Shown in pieces: positions 34,476-45,920 of a stretch of 64,000 nucleotides of DNA. Source of the DNA: Miscanthus floridulus (lineage: Eukaryota > Streptophyta > Magnoliopsida > Poales > Poaceae); contig NC_089588.1 in NCBI RefSeq assembly GCF_019320115.1, positions 118,062,803 to 118,126,802 on the forward strand. Direction: 5' to 3'. Below the pieces are notes generated by a model that worked only from the letters and a program-made list of their open reading frames with translations, was not told the DNA's origin and searched no databases. Position numbers and translations under genes: made by a program. Position 1 is the first letter of the stretch, and the number at the start of each line of letters is the position of its first letter.

Positions 34476-34959
34476 TATATAAGAGGTATGACTCAAGACC
34501 CTAATAAAACAGGTATGACGAGTATTGAAAGAAATAGTAAATAAAGAAAATCTACTCCATTTAAAATATATCATGATTTTTTTTTGACCCGTAGCAACGC
34601 ACGGGCAAATTTGCTACTATATATATAAGAGTCAAAATTTCTACCGGTAAATTTGGTCCAGCCCAATCACCGAGTTCTCGGTCACCTGGTCGGTGTCCGT
34701 TTTTGTCCGTGTTCGTATTAGTACTGGTCGCTATGGAAAAAGATTATGGGGGAAAACATCAATCAGGAATTAAAAAAAAACAGACCATCAAATAGAACAC
34801 CAGCAGATAATTAGCATTATTAGAAAAAATGGTGCCACAGTTTCATATTTTTCTAATTTAATAAAATTAATTAATTATGATTTCTTAGAAAATAAAAACC
34901 ATTTTTTTATTTTCAGAAAATAACAACTATTGGAAGTAGGTACATGTTCGTCCAAGTTG

Positions 34960-35690
34960 CTAAAAGGTTGAAAAATGAACCCTTTTTATGTTGTAACTCT
35001 AGAACCTACAAAACGGGCCGGGTATTCTTTATCCATTTCTGATTTCACTATGGCATGTTGTCTTGATCTTGATGGATTACCAATAATCAAGGTTCAAACA
35101 CAGAACGAAGTCTCCAACCGATGCTGCTGGGAACCAGCGATGCCCAGTCTATTTTTTTCCCCAGAATGACACAGTACGTGGTAGTTGAGATATATATGTA
35201 GGTCGATCTCTTGATAAATGCATGTTACACGTCCGGAAAGGTAATACCCAGTGGTTCAATAATATTAATATTTATGCCAAACTGGGTCCGGAGAGGCGGA
35301 GCCCAGCAGCCAGGTCTTTGTTTTCAAAATTTTTGCTAAGCACTAGAAGATGCATGGTGAAGGCTTTTTATCTGTTAACATTAACATGAAGGAGATGGGA
35401 GCAGCTGAAGTGGGCTACACGCGCACATCGGAACGATGATGGAGCCCACGTGCAGCACGCCAATGCTGGTAGCTCTTCTCTCTCACTTTTCTCAGATCCA
35501 AACCCAGACCAGCGACGTGCTGGATCCATTCGCCGGCCGGTGAATACAGGGTCGGGATGGAGCCATTGTGGATTAATTGATTTACTGCTTGGTACGGAGT
35601 AAGATCGAAGAAGACTAGCTGGGTTGCTGTCTCGAGCTTAATTTTCAATTGTGTGCAGGGATGAGTTTGACACTTACTTGAGGAGGTTAT
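34960..35690 (+). other. 5' flank of the kinase locus
   Basis: No gene is called. TTGAAAAATGAACCCTTTTT at about 34968 and AATTGTGTGCAGGGATGAG at about 35648 both have close copies at 43288-43367, after the kinase pseudogene. This suggests the locus came from a local duplication. The segment ends at the GTTAT target duplication of the LTR element. Confidence 0.45.
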
Positions 35691-35783
35691 TGATAAGGAC
35701 ATGAGCTCCATGCATACGCCCATGGTTGTAGACAGAGGACGAGGAGATCAGCGAGTGTGTCCTAATCGAGAAGGAGGCCCGAA

Positions 35784-36382
35784 CACTAGTAGAGAAATGG
35801 GTTGTAGTCCCGATTAAGAACTGGCTTTAGTCCCGGTTTTCCAACCGAGACTACGAATCCGGGACTAAAGGTCCTGGCCTTTAGTCTCAGGTCACATAAC
35901 TGGGACTAAAGGTCCATCCTTAGGAGAAAAATAAACGAAATTGTAGGGAGACCTCTCTTGCGATGTGTGAGATTCGAACCCAGGACCTCTTTCCTCGCGC
36001 ATAAACTCCTTACCAATTCAGCTGTACACCACATGTGACAGGGTCCTGAACACTCTCCTTTTAAATTGACCTGTGAGGCACTTTTAGTCCTGGGTGGGAG
36101 ACCTTTAATCCGGGTTGGTGACACCAACCGGGACTAAAAGATCACCCTTTAGTCCCGGTTGGTATTAACAACTGGGACTAAATGTTGAAGGACCTTTAGT
36201 CCGGGTTGGTAACACTAACCGGGACTAAAGGTGGCCTGCTGCGAAAGCATACCAAGACAGGGGCCTTTAGTCCCTGTTGGTAGCTTCAACCGGGGCTAAT
36301 TCTTCCTTTACTTCTGGACGCAAAAAATACCGAGACTAAAGCCCAAAATCAAAGCGGATGAAAGGTTATTTCTCTACTAGTG
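35784..36382. mobile_element. 599-bp miniature CACTA inside the 5' LTR
   Basis: It starts CACTAGTAGAGAAATGG and ends ATTTCTCTACTAGTG, with GAA duplicated on both sides. It has CCTTTAGTCCCGG palindromes in both subterminal parts. It is absent from the 3' LTR, so it came after the retrotransposon. Confidence 0.93.
35962..36030 (-). other. tRNA-derived segment inside the miniature CACTA
   Basis: On the minus strand AGCTGAATTGGTAAGGAG resembles a tRNA A box and D arm, and GGTTCGAATC is a canonical B box 30-odd bases later. Flanking GGTGT and ACACATC can partly pair. It is probably a tRNA or SINE-head relic; acceptor stem pairing is too poor for a functional tRNA call. Confidence 0.45.
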
Positions 36383-38344
36383 GAAGCTTATCCGGTTCGA
36401 GTCACCAAGGTGGAGGTCTAAATCAAGTTCGAGCCCATCTCGGGTTTCAGGACCAGTCTGTCATAAAACTGGTCGCATGGGCGCGTCCGGGCTCCGTTTT
36501 TGACGATCCACATATGGATGGAAAGCTAATTAGATAAGGAAGCCAATGCAAGTGGTCTCACGTAAAAAGCCTTTCACAATCAACGGGGATCGTCAAAACA
36601 AGTCAGCGTCCAGAATCTGCCAGGGTGCTGTGACACCGTCGTTTGGACCGTTGGACCGTGTATCGTCTTAGAGCCCATTAGGGGGCACGTCCAGGGGGGT
36701 GACGTCCGGGGCTCTATAATTAGCAACCGTCGCTCTCCTTAGGGTTTGGGGGTTTTGTTTAGTTCTTGATTTCCTCGTGAAACAGACGTCGTTTTGCTGC
36801 AACTGTGTCGCCAAGACCGCTTGCTGCGAACCAGGGCCACTGTTCTTGATCTTGTTTGCCTGTGTCGATTAGTCCTTTCGAATAAAGACTTGAACTCCTT
36901 CTCGTTATCATAAGCTTCATATTTATTTACAATTTTAGACTGCGTTCATCCCGTTCTTGCTTGTGTTCTCGATTCGCTTGCAGGAAAGCCTTCTCGGCGA
37001 GGTCAATCGCGTTCGCGTGGTTGATAACCAATGGAGCAGTGGTGTAACGGTTGCGAGGGTCCAAATCAGTCTTGGTTCGAAGCTTAGATCGTGAACGTCG
37101 AGTCTCCACTAATAGATGCTATCGTATCTATCGGAAGATCGGGCCTTGTCTACATCAAGTGGTATCAGAGACCTAGTTGCCCGTTAGGTATATCTATGTG
37201 TTTTTCTCTTTAGATTAAATCTGTTTGTCATTACCTAGAGTCAACAAAAAGCAAAGAAAAAACACTGCCACGTATTCCCTATCCTACAGCCCCTTTTGCC
37301 ATTGCAATATTTTTAAATTTCAGTTTGCTTTATTGAATGGTTGTCCTTTGTACGTCGTTGTGTTCATTGGTTTATTTAAGTCAGAGTCTAGTTTCTTCTC
37401 GAATTTGTTCCTCTCAGTTTGGTGTTGAGTTGGCCTTGTATACACATATTAGATTGGTTTCTTGTTTGACAGTTAGTCAAGAAAGTACAGATGCGTTGTG
37501 CCATCTTGCTAAAAAAAGAAAAGAAAAATTTAGTTGTACGTGAGCAGACAAGAAATAGGAAGATTTGTATAATTCCTTATCTAATAGATATCAAGTCCAA
37601 TTTGGTTTCTTCTTTAGCATGTACGTTGGACTTTGGAGAGCTACTTTTGGAAGCACATATCGTGCTGCTTTTTGATATCCTAGAACTTGAGTCTTGCATC
37701 ATATCAGAGAGAAATTAAACTCTAATTGCATTGTACCACAAGATATATTTGAAGGTTGTATTGCGGCACTTATCTGGTTAAAAAATCAATCAAAGGTAGA
37801 AAAAGGAAAAGAGGTGCAAAAACCAAAAGAAGGAAAAAAAGGCCGCACCTAAAAAGAGAGAGAGAAAAAAATAAAGAAGGAAAGAAAAAGAAAGTGAAAA
37901 AAAGAGTTCAGAAGTGCTTGCATCCTTTTGAGTCCTTGTGCTGAGTTATATTGTATTGCTTGCTCGAACTAGGTTTAGGACGAGTTTAGGCCAGTGACAT
38001 AGACTAGCTTGGGACTACTTTTTAATCTTGCAATTTTTAAATTAAATTATTGCTATTCCTTGCTATTATATTGTGCCAGTCAAAGGTCCACTTTCTTCTA
38101 ACCAAGTACAGGTTCACCTTTCAACTGTTACACTCAAGGTACAACGGTATCACAGTCACCGACCGATTGCACCGCCTGTTGCTTTGGTAAGAACACTTGT
38201 AAGACCGTGGTAAGACGCTTGAGAGTGTGTGACTTTACTCCTTGACCATATCCTATAGTAGCTGATAGGAAAATACATACTTGTATATTTTCTTGTTTGA
38301 TGCTAGCAATGATAGGTTACAACACGTACTAATATGAGACATCA

Positions 38345-38746
38345 ATGATGCACGAGCCACGCACTATTGCTGCTACACCTCCTCCCGCAAGTCAATCTAT
38401 TCTTTCTTCCCCGCCTACTTATAATGGTATTGGTGCTGATGAGTACATTGAGTGGAAAATTAAAATAGATAATATTTTTGCACAAAGTTATATGTGCGAA
38501 CGGAGAAAAATTAAAAATGCAACTAGTGTTTTGAGACAATCTGCATTAACTTGGTGGAAGTCTTTAAGTTTTTTAGATAAACCTCACACATGGAATGATA
38601 TGAAAGATCTTATGAGAGAAAATTTTGTTAATCCATCTCTTGTAATTAATTCAAATGATGAGGTGCATCAACTAGATCAATCTCTTGTTATTCCTCCTGC
38701 TATGCCTAACCTTTTTGCAGGACAATGTACAAAAGAGCGAGGTTGA
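38345..38746 (+). pseudogene. Truncated Gag-like frame of the LTR element
   Basis: The 133-residue frame contains GIGADEYIEWKIKIDNIF and SALTWWKSLSFLDKPHTWND, then LMRENFVNPS. This resembles the retrotransposon Gag capsid domain, where WW...W and L...F motifs recur. It has no zinc knuckle. The usual Gag is two to three times longer. Autonomous relatives would have to supply the other proteins. Confidence 0.65.
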
Positions 38747-38876
38747 CGTGACAGAAAATGAGATGCTCACGGCCTCATGTAAAAATTCAGAACCATAAAC
38801 TATTAGTCCTGCTGAACATGAGAGCTAAGGTAATGCCCATGATGCTAAACTCACGGAAGGTGAGAGTTCTCTTGAT

Positions 38877-39477
38877 GTGCTGAAATTTTCCACCAATCAT
38901 ACTATATGTGTGCTGAAATCGAACACTTGTGCTAAAAATAGACTCGTTATTCATAATGCTAGTGAAGTTGATAAGCTAAAATTATTGTCTTCTTTAAATA
39001 CTTTGGGTTACATTGAATTTGATGTTCCATGTAATCTTAGTTCTTTAGAGGAGAAACTTTACGCATATGCTGATTTGCCATGGTTTTTTAGACATACATA
39101 TAATGTTTTTGGCAAATATAACAACCAAGGACAATATTTGATACAACGAGTTTATATTTGTACAAATCCGAATTCTCCTTTTGTTGTGCAAAGTAATGAT
39201 CAACTAGAGGACAGTAAATTCAACACTGTTGTTATGCCATATTCCTGTAGTTTTGCTTTTTACTAATCTTTTGCAGGATAGTATTGGCAAAGATCGTGTG
39301 TATTTCAATCGAGGAGACTACAAGTCTGTAGGACAAGACATGCTACAAACCTGGACATGTGGTCATATTCTTTCTCACAACATTGTCCATTCCTATTATT
39401 TTGGAAACCTCGTTTGTCCTCATGTTGTGCAGAATCGACTTCAAGCAAAATCGACGCGGAGGATGGCTTTTCATTAA
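38877..39477 (+). other. Open frames of unknown function in the LTR element
   Basis: One frame of 129 codons (38877-39266) contains LLSSLNTLGYIEFDVPCNLS. A second overlapping frame ends just before the polypurine tract. I do not recognise either; they may be remnants of a longer element-encoded protein. Confidence 0.3.
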
Positions 39478-40435
39478 GAAAGGGAGGATGATAAGGACAT
39501 GAGCTCCATGCATATGACCATGCATGGAGACAGAGGACGAGGAGATCAGCGAGGGTGTCCAAACCGAGAAGGAGGCCCGAAGCTCATCCGGTTGGAGTTA
39601 GCAAGGTGGAGGCCCAAATCAAGTTCGAACCCATCTCGGGTTCTAGGACCAGTCTGTCATAAAATTGGTCATACGGGTGCATCTGGGCTCCGTTTTTGAC
39701 GATACACATATGGATGGAAATCTAATTAGATAAGGAAGCCAATAAAAGTGGTCTCATGTCAAAAGCCATTCGGAATCAACGGGGATCGTCGAAACAAATC
39801 AGCGTCTAGAATTCGCTAGGGTGCTGCGACACCGTCTTTTGGTATGTTGGACCGTGTATCGTCTTAGAGCCCATTAGGGGGGGCACGTCCAGGGGGTGAC
39901 GTCCGGGGCTCTATAATTAGCAGCCGTCGCTCTCCTTAGGGTTTGGGGGTTTTGTTTAGTTCTTGATTTCCTCGTGAAATAGACGTCGTTTTGCTGTAAC
40001 TGTGCCGCCAAGGCCGCTTGCTGTGAACTAGGGCCTCTGTTCTTGATCTTGTTCGCCTGTGGCGATTAGTCTTTTCGAATAAAGACTTGAACTCCTTCTC
40101 GTTATCATAAGCCGCATATTTATTTGCAATTTCAGATTGCGTTCATCCCGTTCTTGCTTGTGTTCTCGATTCGTTTGCAGGAAAGCCTTCTCGGCGAGGT
40201 CAATCGCGTTCGTGTGGTTGATAACCAATGGAGCAGTGGTGTAACGATTGCGAGGGTCTGAATCAGTCTTGGTTTGAATCCTAGATCGTGAACGTCGAGT
40301 CTTCATCAATTGACGATATCGTACCTATCGGAAGATTGGGTCTTGTCTACATCAGTTATGATGTTGGATTAGATATGAGCAGTGAAGGTTCCTCGATCTT
40401 ACTTTGCCCGGTTCATCGTACGGCGGGAGGGACTC

Positions 40436-43251
40436 ATGGCGGACCCAGTTGGCACCGCGAAGCAGGTTGTGAAGATAGTTCTTGCGATCAGGACGGCGGT
40501 GCAAACGGTTCGCCGGAACGAGGAGGAGTGCCGTGAGATCGAGCAGCTCGCAACCAGAGTGAGTCGCATCCTGTCGTGGCCCCAGGAGACGGAGAGCGAC
40601 CCCGTGATGGACGGCGCCATGGCGGGGCTGGAGAAGAGCCTCGACCGCGACCTCAAGCTCGTCACCACCTGCCAAAAGAGGAGCGCGATGCACCGTGTCT
40701 GCACGGCTGGGTCCATGGCCAGGCAGCTGCGCCGGGTGCAGGACGACATACAGTGGCAATTGATGCTGGGTGTCTTCGCCACCACTACCCAGCTCACCCT
40801 AAGCCTGAACATGCTAAAGTAGCCGGGTGCTGGTGCCCCTCCGCCGAGGTCCCAGCGACCTTCCTCCCTTGGAGCAGGTAACATCGCTGGCGTCTTCTGC
40901 TGCCTCAGCTTCTGTTCGACTGTTTCTTCAACATTTTGTTTCCTCGATCGGCAGAGGTACGAAATTCTAATTTCTCCCAGTTGGAGATGAGGGCAGGCTT
41001 AAGAAAGTTTAGTTTGTCTGAATTACAGACCGCTACCGTTCACTTTTGAGAGGAGAACATCATTGCACGAGGTGGACCTTCGACTGTCTACAGGGTACAG
41101 TGCATGTGCTTAGTTTGGCAAATTTTCTTCGTGATTTTCGGATGATCATATATAGTCAGATTAATCGGCATAGCCATTTCCATTTTTCATTCCAACACTT
41201 AATACTTTACAGGATGCATTATATGACCGTTTGGTTGCTGTCAAGATATATAATCCTTCCTCTCGAATTCCGGCGGAGCGTCTGCATGAGCGCGCGCGTC
41301 TTTGATGAACTTATGCTTGTTTCAAAACTTGATCACGAAAATATTGTCAACTTTCTGGGATATTGCCTTGCCATCGAGGAAGGAAAAGGAGATGAAAGCA
41401 GTACAATCCAAGAATCACTTTGTTTCATGGTTGAAGAATACATGCCGAATGGGAGCTTGGACAGATTTATCAACGGTATTAATTGGTATATATAGACATA
41501 GATGTTTCCTCTGAAATATATCGGCTACACTTCACAGTTCACACACATCGGCACCAATTGTCTCTTAATTATGTTGTCTTTAGAAGATTGGTAGTTGTTT
41601 ACTAGTAATGATTTATTATGTATGTTCTGCAGGGTCGTTTCGACTTCATTGGTCTTCCGTGTTTCAGATAATTCAGGGGATAGCCCATGGCGTAAAAATC
41701 CTTCATGACCGATTCATTGTGCATTTGGATTTAAAACCAAGCAACGTCCTCTTGGATTCTGATTTCAATCCCAAGATTGCTGATTTTGGAGTAGCTAGAG
41801 AGTTGAATCTCAGAGGGAATGAGTACTTTGACGACAACTTTGTTGCTGGCACAATGTAAGATGTCATTCCAAATAGATTTCAATGAATTCAGAAAGCTAC
41901 ACTTACGTAACTTTTAGCATAACTACAGCTGCCGCTCTTTCGCAGTTTAACTGTATTCCATTACCCGGCCTTCATCCATATTCCATGACATGCATTCCTG
42001 TTTTAACGAAAGGTTTTATATTCCTCCACTAATTCAGAGGATATATGGCTCCTGAATACTATTCGGCCTGCGCATTCAATGTCGAAACCTGAATATTATG
42101 GTGACCGTTGGCTTACACCTTCAATGTCCAAAGGGGCGTCATTGATGAAGAGAGACGTGTATGGTTTTGGTGCCACCCTCCTTGATATCCTCAGCAGTAT
42201 GTGCATATCGGAAGCTGCTCGTCGCCAACCTTCACTTGAATGGGTAAGTTACACAACCTATTTGATTTAGTCCTACATGAGAAATTGACTGTAAAATGGA
42301 CTGATTCAAATATTTCAGATATAAAAATCCGTCCGTTAGTATTCTCTCATACACGCACCTTGGGAGGAAGAAGAGTGACAAAAAAAAAATAAGTGAATGG
42401 TAATAAATTGGACTATTAAATTGTACTCCCTCCATTTAAAATTATATGACGTGTTGGCTTTTCTAGATACGTTGCATTTGTTATGCACATAGATATACAC
42501 TATGTTTAGATACATAGTAAAAACAATGTATCTAGAAAAGTCAAAACGCCTTATAATTTGAAACGGATTTAGCATGCCACTGGAATCACTAAACTTTTGT
42601 CCCGCATAAAAACGACCCTTTTGTTTTCCTCAATAGATATATTTTTGAGACAGCCGAACTGAATAACAGGATTTACACTATGAAATGGTGTAAGTACTAA
42701 AGTATACTTTATTATGGCTACATATGCTAAAGAACATGCTAAATGGTGTCATTTTCCTGTGAGACACCCAAAAAAAAGTAATTTGCTGGCGGACAATATG
42801 ACTGTTTCAATTTGCTACTGGACATGATTTAGCGCGCCACCAACAAAATGTTCAAAAAATTTAGTGTTGTCAGCCAGCTAATTTATAGTGTCCGCCAGCA
42901 AAATGTTTTTTGTTCATTTTTGTCCCACATAAAAAAAACGATATCATTTTGCATGTCCTATAGCAAATTTCCTCCTTTATCATCTGTATTGTGTTTTGTT
43001 CTCAGGCTTGGAACGTGCAGCAAGCTTCACGAATGAATTTTCTTAAGAACAAAACTCGACAAATGGAGAAGTTATTTGATCCGTCATTGTGTGAAAACAG
43101 TCATCTAAAGATGATACGAAGATCCATTGGGATAGGACTTTTGTGTACACAAGAGAAGCCGAACGACCGGCCCACCATGCGGGAGATTCTTGATATGCTA
43201 GATAGGAAGAACAAGTTACCAACTCCAAGGAAACCAAGATATATCAAATGA
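40436..43251 (+). pseudogene. MCAfunc-domain / protein kinase pseudogene
   Basis: Six exon segments are visible. 40436-40877 codes MADPVGTAKQVVKIVLAIR, an MCAfunc-like helical N-terminal domain seen fused to kinases in grasses. 40955-41094 holds the glycine loop (ARGGPSTVYR). 41213-41475 holds VAVKIYNPSS and ENIVNFLGYC. 41633-41855 holds [12 protein letters not shown] and [10 protein letters not shown]. 42038-42243 holds GYMAPEYY and DVYGFGATLLDI. 43006-43251 holds LCTQEKPNDRPTMREILDML, then stop. Lesions are TAG at 40820-40822, TGA in exon 2 near 41047, a frame change near 41300, and a stop after a partial duplication near 42089. The catalytic-loop HRD is HLD. Its upstream region was also split by an LTR element, so it is very probably dead. 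Confidence 0.82.
42424..42575. mobile_element. Stowaway MITE in a kinase intron
   Basis: Left CTCCCTCCATTTAAAATTAT and right ATAATTTGAAACGGATT are imperfect inverted repeats, with internal CTTTTCTAGATAC and GTATCTAGAAAAG also paired. The right end has lost the CTCCCTCC form. Confidence 0.8.
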
Positions 43252-44119
43252 AATAGCCTCCCTCGACAGATTGTGCGTAGTACCAATTTGAAAAATGAAC
43301 CCTTTTTTTTGTTCTAACTCGAGCATAATTTTCAATTTGCCTTTTTCAATTGTGTGCAGGGATGAGTACATATGCACAAAGCTATTTGAAATACACACTT
43401 CTGCGGTTCTGCCAATCTTAAGTTGAAACTATGCACAAAGCTATGTTCCACTGTGTAGACTAAGGAAGCATGTATACATTAGGATAAATATTTATTTTAT
43501 AAGCTTATCAAGCGTGGAAAAATATCATTAGCAAATCATATAGTAATGACACTTACAATTCACTTTAAGTTATATAATAACTCATGATAATAATTTTTGC
43601 AAGTCGTTATCTCGAAAAAAGTTTAAACAATTTGATTGGAACATTATATCATATGAGTATTAGTAATTTAATTCCAAGGATTATTAGTTTAATAAAACAA
43701 TATTAATACAATATAATAAATTCAACATCTTGAGTGCCATGGTGCATACTGAAAACAACTATTTATGCCATCGTAAGAACTAAGAGGGTAGCCTATGACC
43801 AAAGAATATTCTTTTCAAAATAAAAAAATGAAAACTTTGAATAAGCAATGCAATAAGCATTGGAATTTTAAATTAACACGTGATCAAAGCTGAAAGTTAA
43901 AATATAGATTTTTATGATATCACATAAAGTGATAAAGTTTACATAGTTTCAGTTTATGTTTGAACTAAACACATATGGTGCTAGAGAAAAACATTAATCC
44001 TAGAAATTATTACTCATGAAACCACTAGAAATAAAAAAGATAGATCCTAAAATTCTTAAAAAACCTAAAACATTTTGCAATCAAATTGGTAGACTATAAT
44101 CACCGTTGTAAATAATAGT
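43252..44119. other. AT-rich spacer after the kinase pseudogene
   Basis: 43288-43367 repeats motifs from the upstream flank at 34968 and 35648. The remainder shows no gene, element terminus or strong repeat. Confidence 0.45.
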
Positions 44120-45097
44120 CACTACTACACAAAGGAGGTGGGCCAAATTGATTAAGGGAGGCGGGCATTGCAACCGCCTCCAATCAAAGGTCACGATTAA
44201 TACGGATTAACCAAGGCGATAGATGTCTGCCTCCATTAATCCCATTAACCGAGCCGGGTGTCTTAACATGCCCGCCTCCATTAATTTTCTCCAAAAAATC
44301 CAAAAAATAAAAAATAATGCGACTTTGGAGAGTCAAACCCATGACTTGTTATTCATTAGCAATATCTCTCTACCACTACACCACACACTCATTTTTTATT
44401 ATATATAATATGCTATCTTTTTATATCAATATTTTGTAATCTTATATTGGATATTTTGGCTACTAAATGAACTCGAATGAAAAAACCTCTAACTACAAAG
44501 TTTTAAATCTTATCAAGTACTACAACTTTGGTATCGGATGTATCTCTATTAGAGATAGTTTGAAAAATTCAAAAAATTGAGTCTCAAAACATGTGAATTT
44601 CAAACACATATTTGAGACTTTAGATGACTTTAAATCAAAAACTTGTCAATTTCGAACATGTAGATCAGGTCAGCTACAAGAACTTTGGTATTAACTATGT
44701 GAACATTTGAGATCGTTTAGGAATTCAAAATTTTAAATTTTAAAATCTATAATCTTCGAACACATATGTCAGAATCTAAACATCTTCGAATTAAAAACTT
44801 TTCAACTACAAAGTTGTAGATTCTACTGAGAACTATAACTTTTGTATAGACCATGTCAACATTTGAGGTCGTTTGATAATTTTAAATTTCAAAATCAGTG
44901 CACTTGCAACAATATTTTAGGATCCTAAACAGTTTAAATTAAAAAACTTTTCATCTACAAATTTGTAGATCTCATCGAGAGCTACAATTGTGATATAAAG
45001 TTTGTCTTCATACGAGTTCATATGAAAAGTTATGAATTATATTTTGTTGCAATTATTAACCGAGGCGAACATCTTAAGACGTCCTGCCTCTGTAAAA
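44120..45097. mobile_element. CACTA remnant with GGAGGCGGGC motifs
   Basis: It starts CACTACTACACAAAGGAGG, followed by inverted GAGGCGGGCA and GCCCGCCTCCATTAAT motifs. AT-rich DNA follows, and a similar ATTAACCGAGGCGAAC motif appears near 45055. No right TIR is seen. Confidence 0.6.
44322..44390 (-). other. tRNA-like segment inside a CACTA remnant
   Basis: On the minus strand GGTGTAGTGGTAGAGAG resembles an A box and GGGTTTGACTCTC a degenerate B box, about 30 bases apart. It is about 200 bp from the element terminus, as in the miniature CACTA at 35784. It is weaker than that example. Confidence 0.35.
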
Positions 45098-45216
45098 ACC
45101 ATCAGCCGAACAGGGCCATAGCGGAGGTTCTCGACATGCTAAATGGCGACAAAGAGTTGCCAGCAACCCAACAAATAAACGCTCAATATATAGACTCAAG
45201 GTCAGGAGAGGCATGA
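45098..45216 (+). pseudogene. Kinase C-terminal fragment (second copy)
   Basis: The frame reads QPNRAIAEVLDMLNGDKELP then QINAQYIDS and a stop. It matches the last exon of the kinase pseudogene (NDRPTMREILDMLDRKNKLP). The rest of this copy is missing, next to the CACTA remnant. Confidence 0.65.
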
Positions 45217-45546
45217 TGAGATGAGACCCCAGATGAATGTAGATGATGGCTTGTCTTTTTCCGACAACGGTTTGGACTCTCTGGGCATTTGGTTATATAG
45301 TATAAGGAAGTACAATATCCATTTAGTTTAAACTATGAGATATGCTCTCTGTTTCCAGTTCTGGAAGAACCACTCTGAAACCCGGAAAACAGTACCTGCA
45401 ATTTTTTCAGCTTGATTCCTTCTCTAGTCCACTTCAAATCTGTCTTGTGCGTTCTATAGAAGATTTGTACATGATCAGCAGCAACCTGGTTGATATGAAT
45501 ATATTGAGTTGTTCCAAATTCACTCCAGGATATAGACCAGGCTTCT

Positions 45547-45886
45547 GACGGAGCGAAGCGGAGGCCCGTCGCCGGAGGCTTGGGCCGGAGCGCAGCGGAG
45601 TCTGAAGCTGGCCCATCGGGTCTCGCCCCTGTGTTTGGGGGGTGCGGGGGGCGGAGCCCCCCGCGGTACGGTACGGTATATACACCCTTGCTAGGGTTTC
45701 GTGGAGACTTGATTCTCTTGTAAGCCGCCATAGGCGTGTAACCCAAAACTCTTGAGATAGTGAGATTGTTGCTGGCTGGTGCCCGTGGTTTTTCCCCTTC
45801 ACATCGGAGGGGTTTTCCACGTTAAATCGTGTGTCTCCTCTGTGGCTTGATTCTTTACTTCATATTCTTATACGTCGTTCATAACA
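45547..45886 (+). repeat. Copia 5' LTR (start uncertain)
   Basis: It ends ACGTCGTTCATAACA directly before the primer-binding site TGGTACCGGAGC at 45889. It contains GGTACGGTACGGTATATAC and GTGGTTTTTCCCCTTC, and a GGGGGCGGAGCCCCC hairpin. The right part (45666-45886) recurs at 47737-47956 and, inverted, at 48856-49075. The left boundary is a guess. Confidence 0.65.
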
Positions 45887-45920
45887 AGTGGTACCGGAGC
45901 TTTGGTTGCTGTTAGGGTTC

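Larger units (their letters stand above)
32770..34618 (+). mobile_element. Candidate non-autonomous Helitron with GC-rich insert
   Basis: The 3' side ends in CCCGTAGCAACGCACGGGCA then AATTTGCTACT. This is the usual plant Helitron terminal hairpin (CCCGT/ACGGG) with a slightly altered CTRRT end. A possible 5' end is TCTATACCTATAT near 32772. The interior holds GC-rich DNA at 33190-33790 that reads on the minus strand like a plant gene leader, but no protein was recognised. No Rep/helicase is present. The boundaries are tentative, and a miniature hAT-type fragment lies inside. Confidence 0.35.
35691..40354 (+). mobile_element. Non-autonomous LTR retrotransposon with GTTAT duplications
   Basis: LTRs are 35691-37157 (about 865 bp once a 602-bp insertion is removed) and 39489-40354 (866 bp). 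Both start TGATAAGGACATGAG and end GTCTACATCA. GTTAT flanks both sides (35686-35690 and 40355-40359). A primer-binding site TGGTATCAGAG follows the 5' LTR at 37160, and a polypurine tract AAGAAAGGGAGGA precedes the 3' LTR. The 2.3-kb interior has only a short Gag-like frame and an unknown frame, with no protease, RT or integrase. It inserted about 80 bp upstream of the kinase start codon. Confidence 0.92.

Noticed and set aside
35962..36030. Functional tRNA gene
   Set aside because: A and B boxes are visible, but acceptor and anticodon stems do not pair well enough; called tRNA-derived only.
45333..45820. 128-137-codon minus-strand frames
   Set aside because: They are antisense to the copia LTR and its flank; the same antisense frame recurs in each LTR copy.
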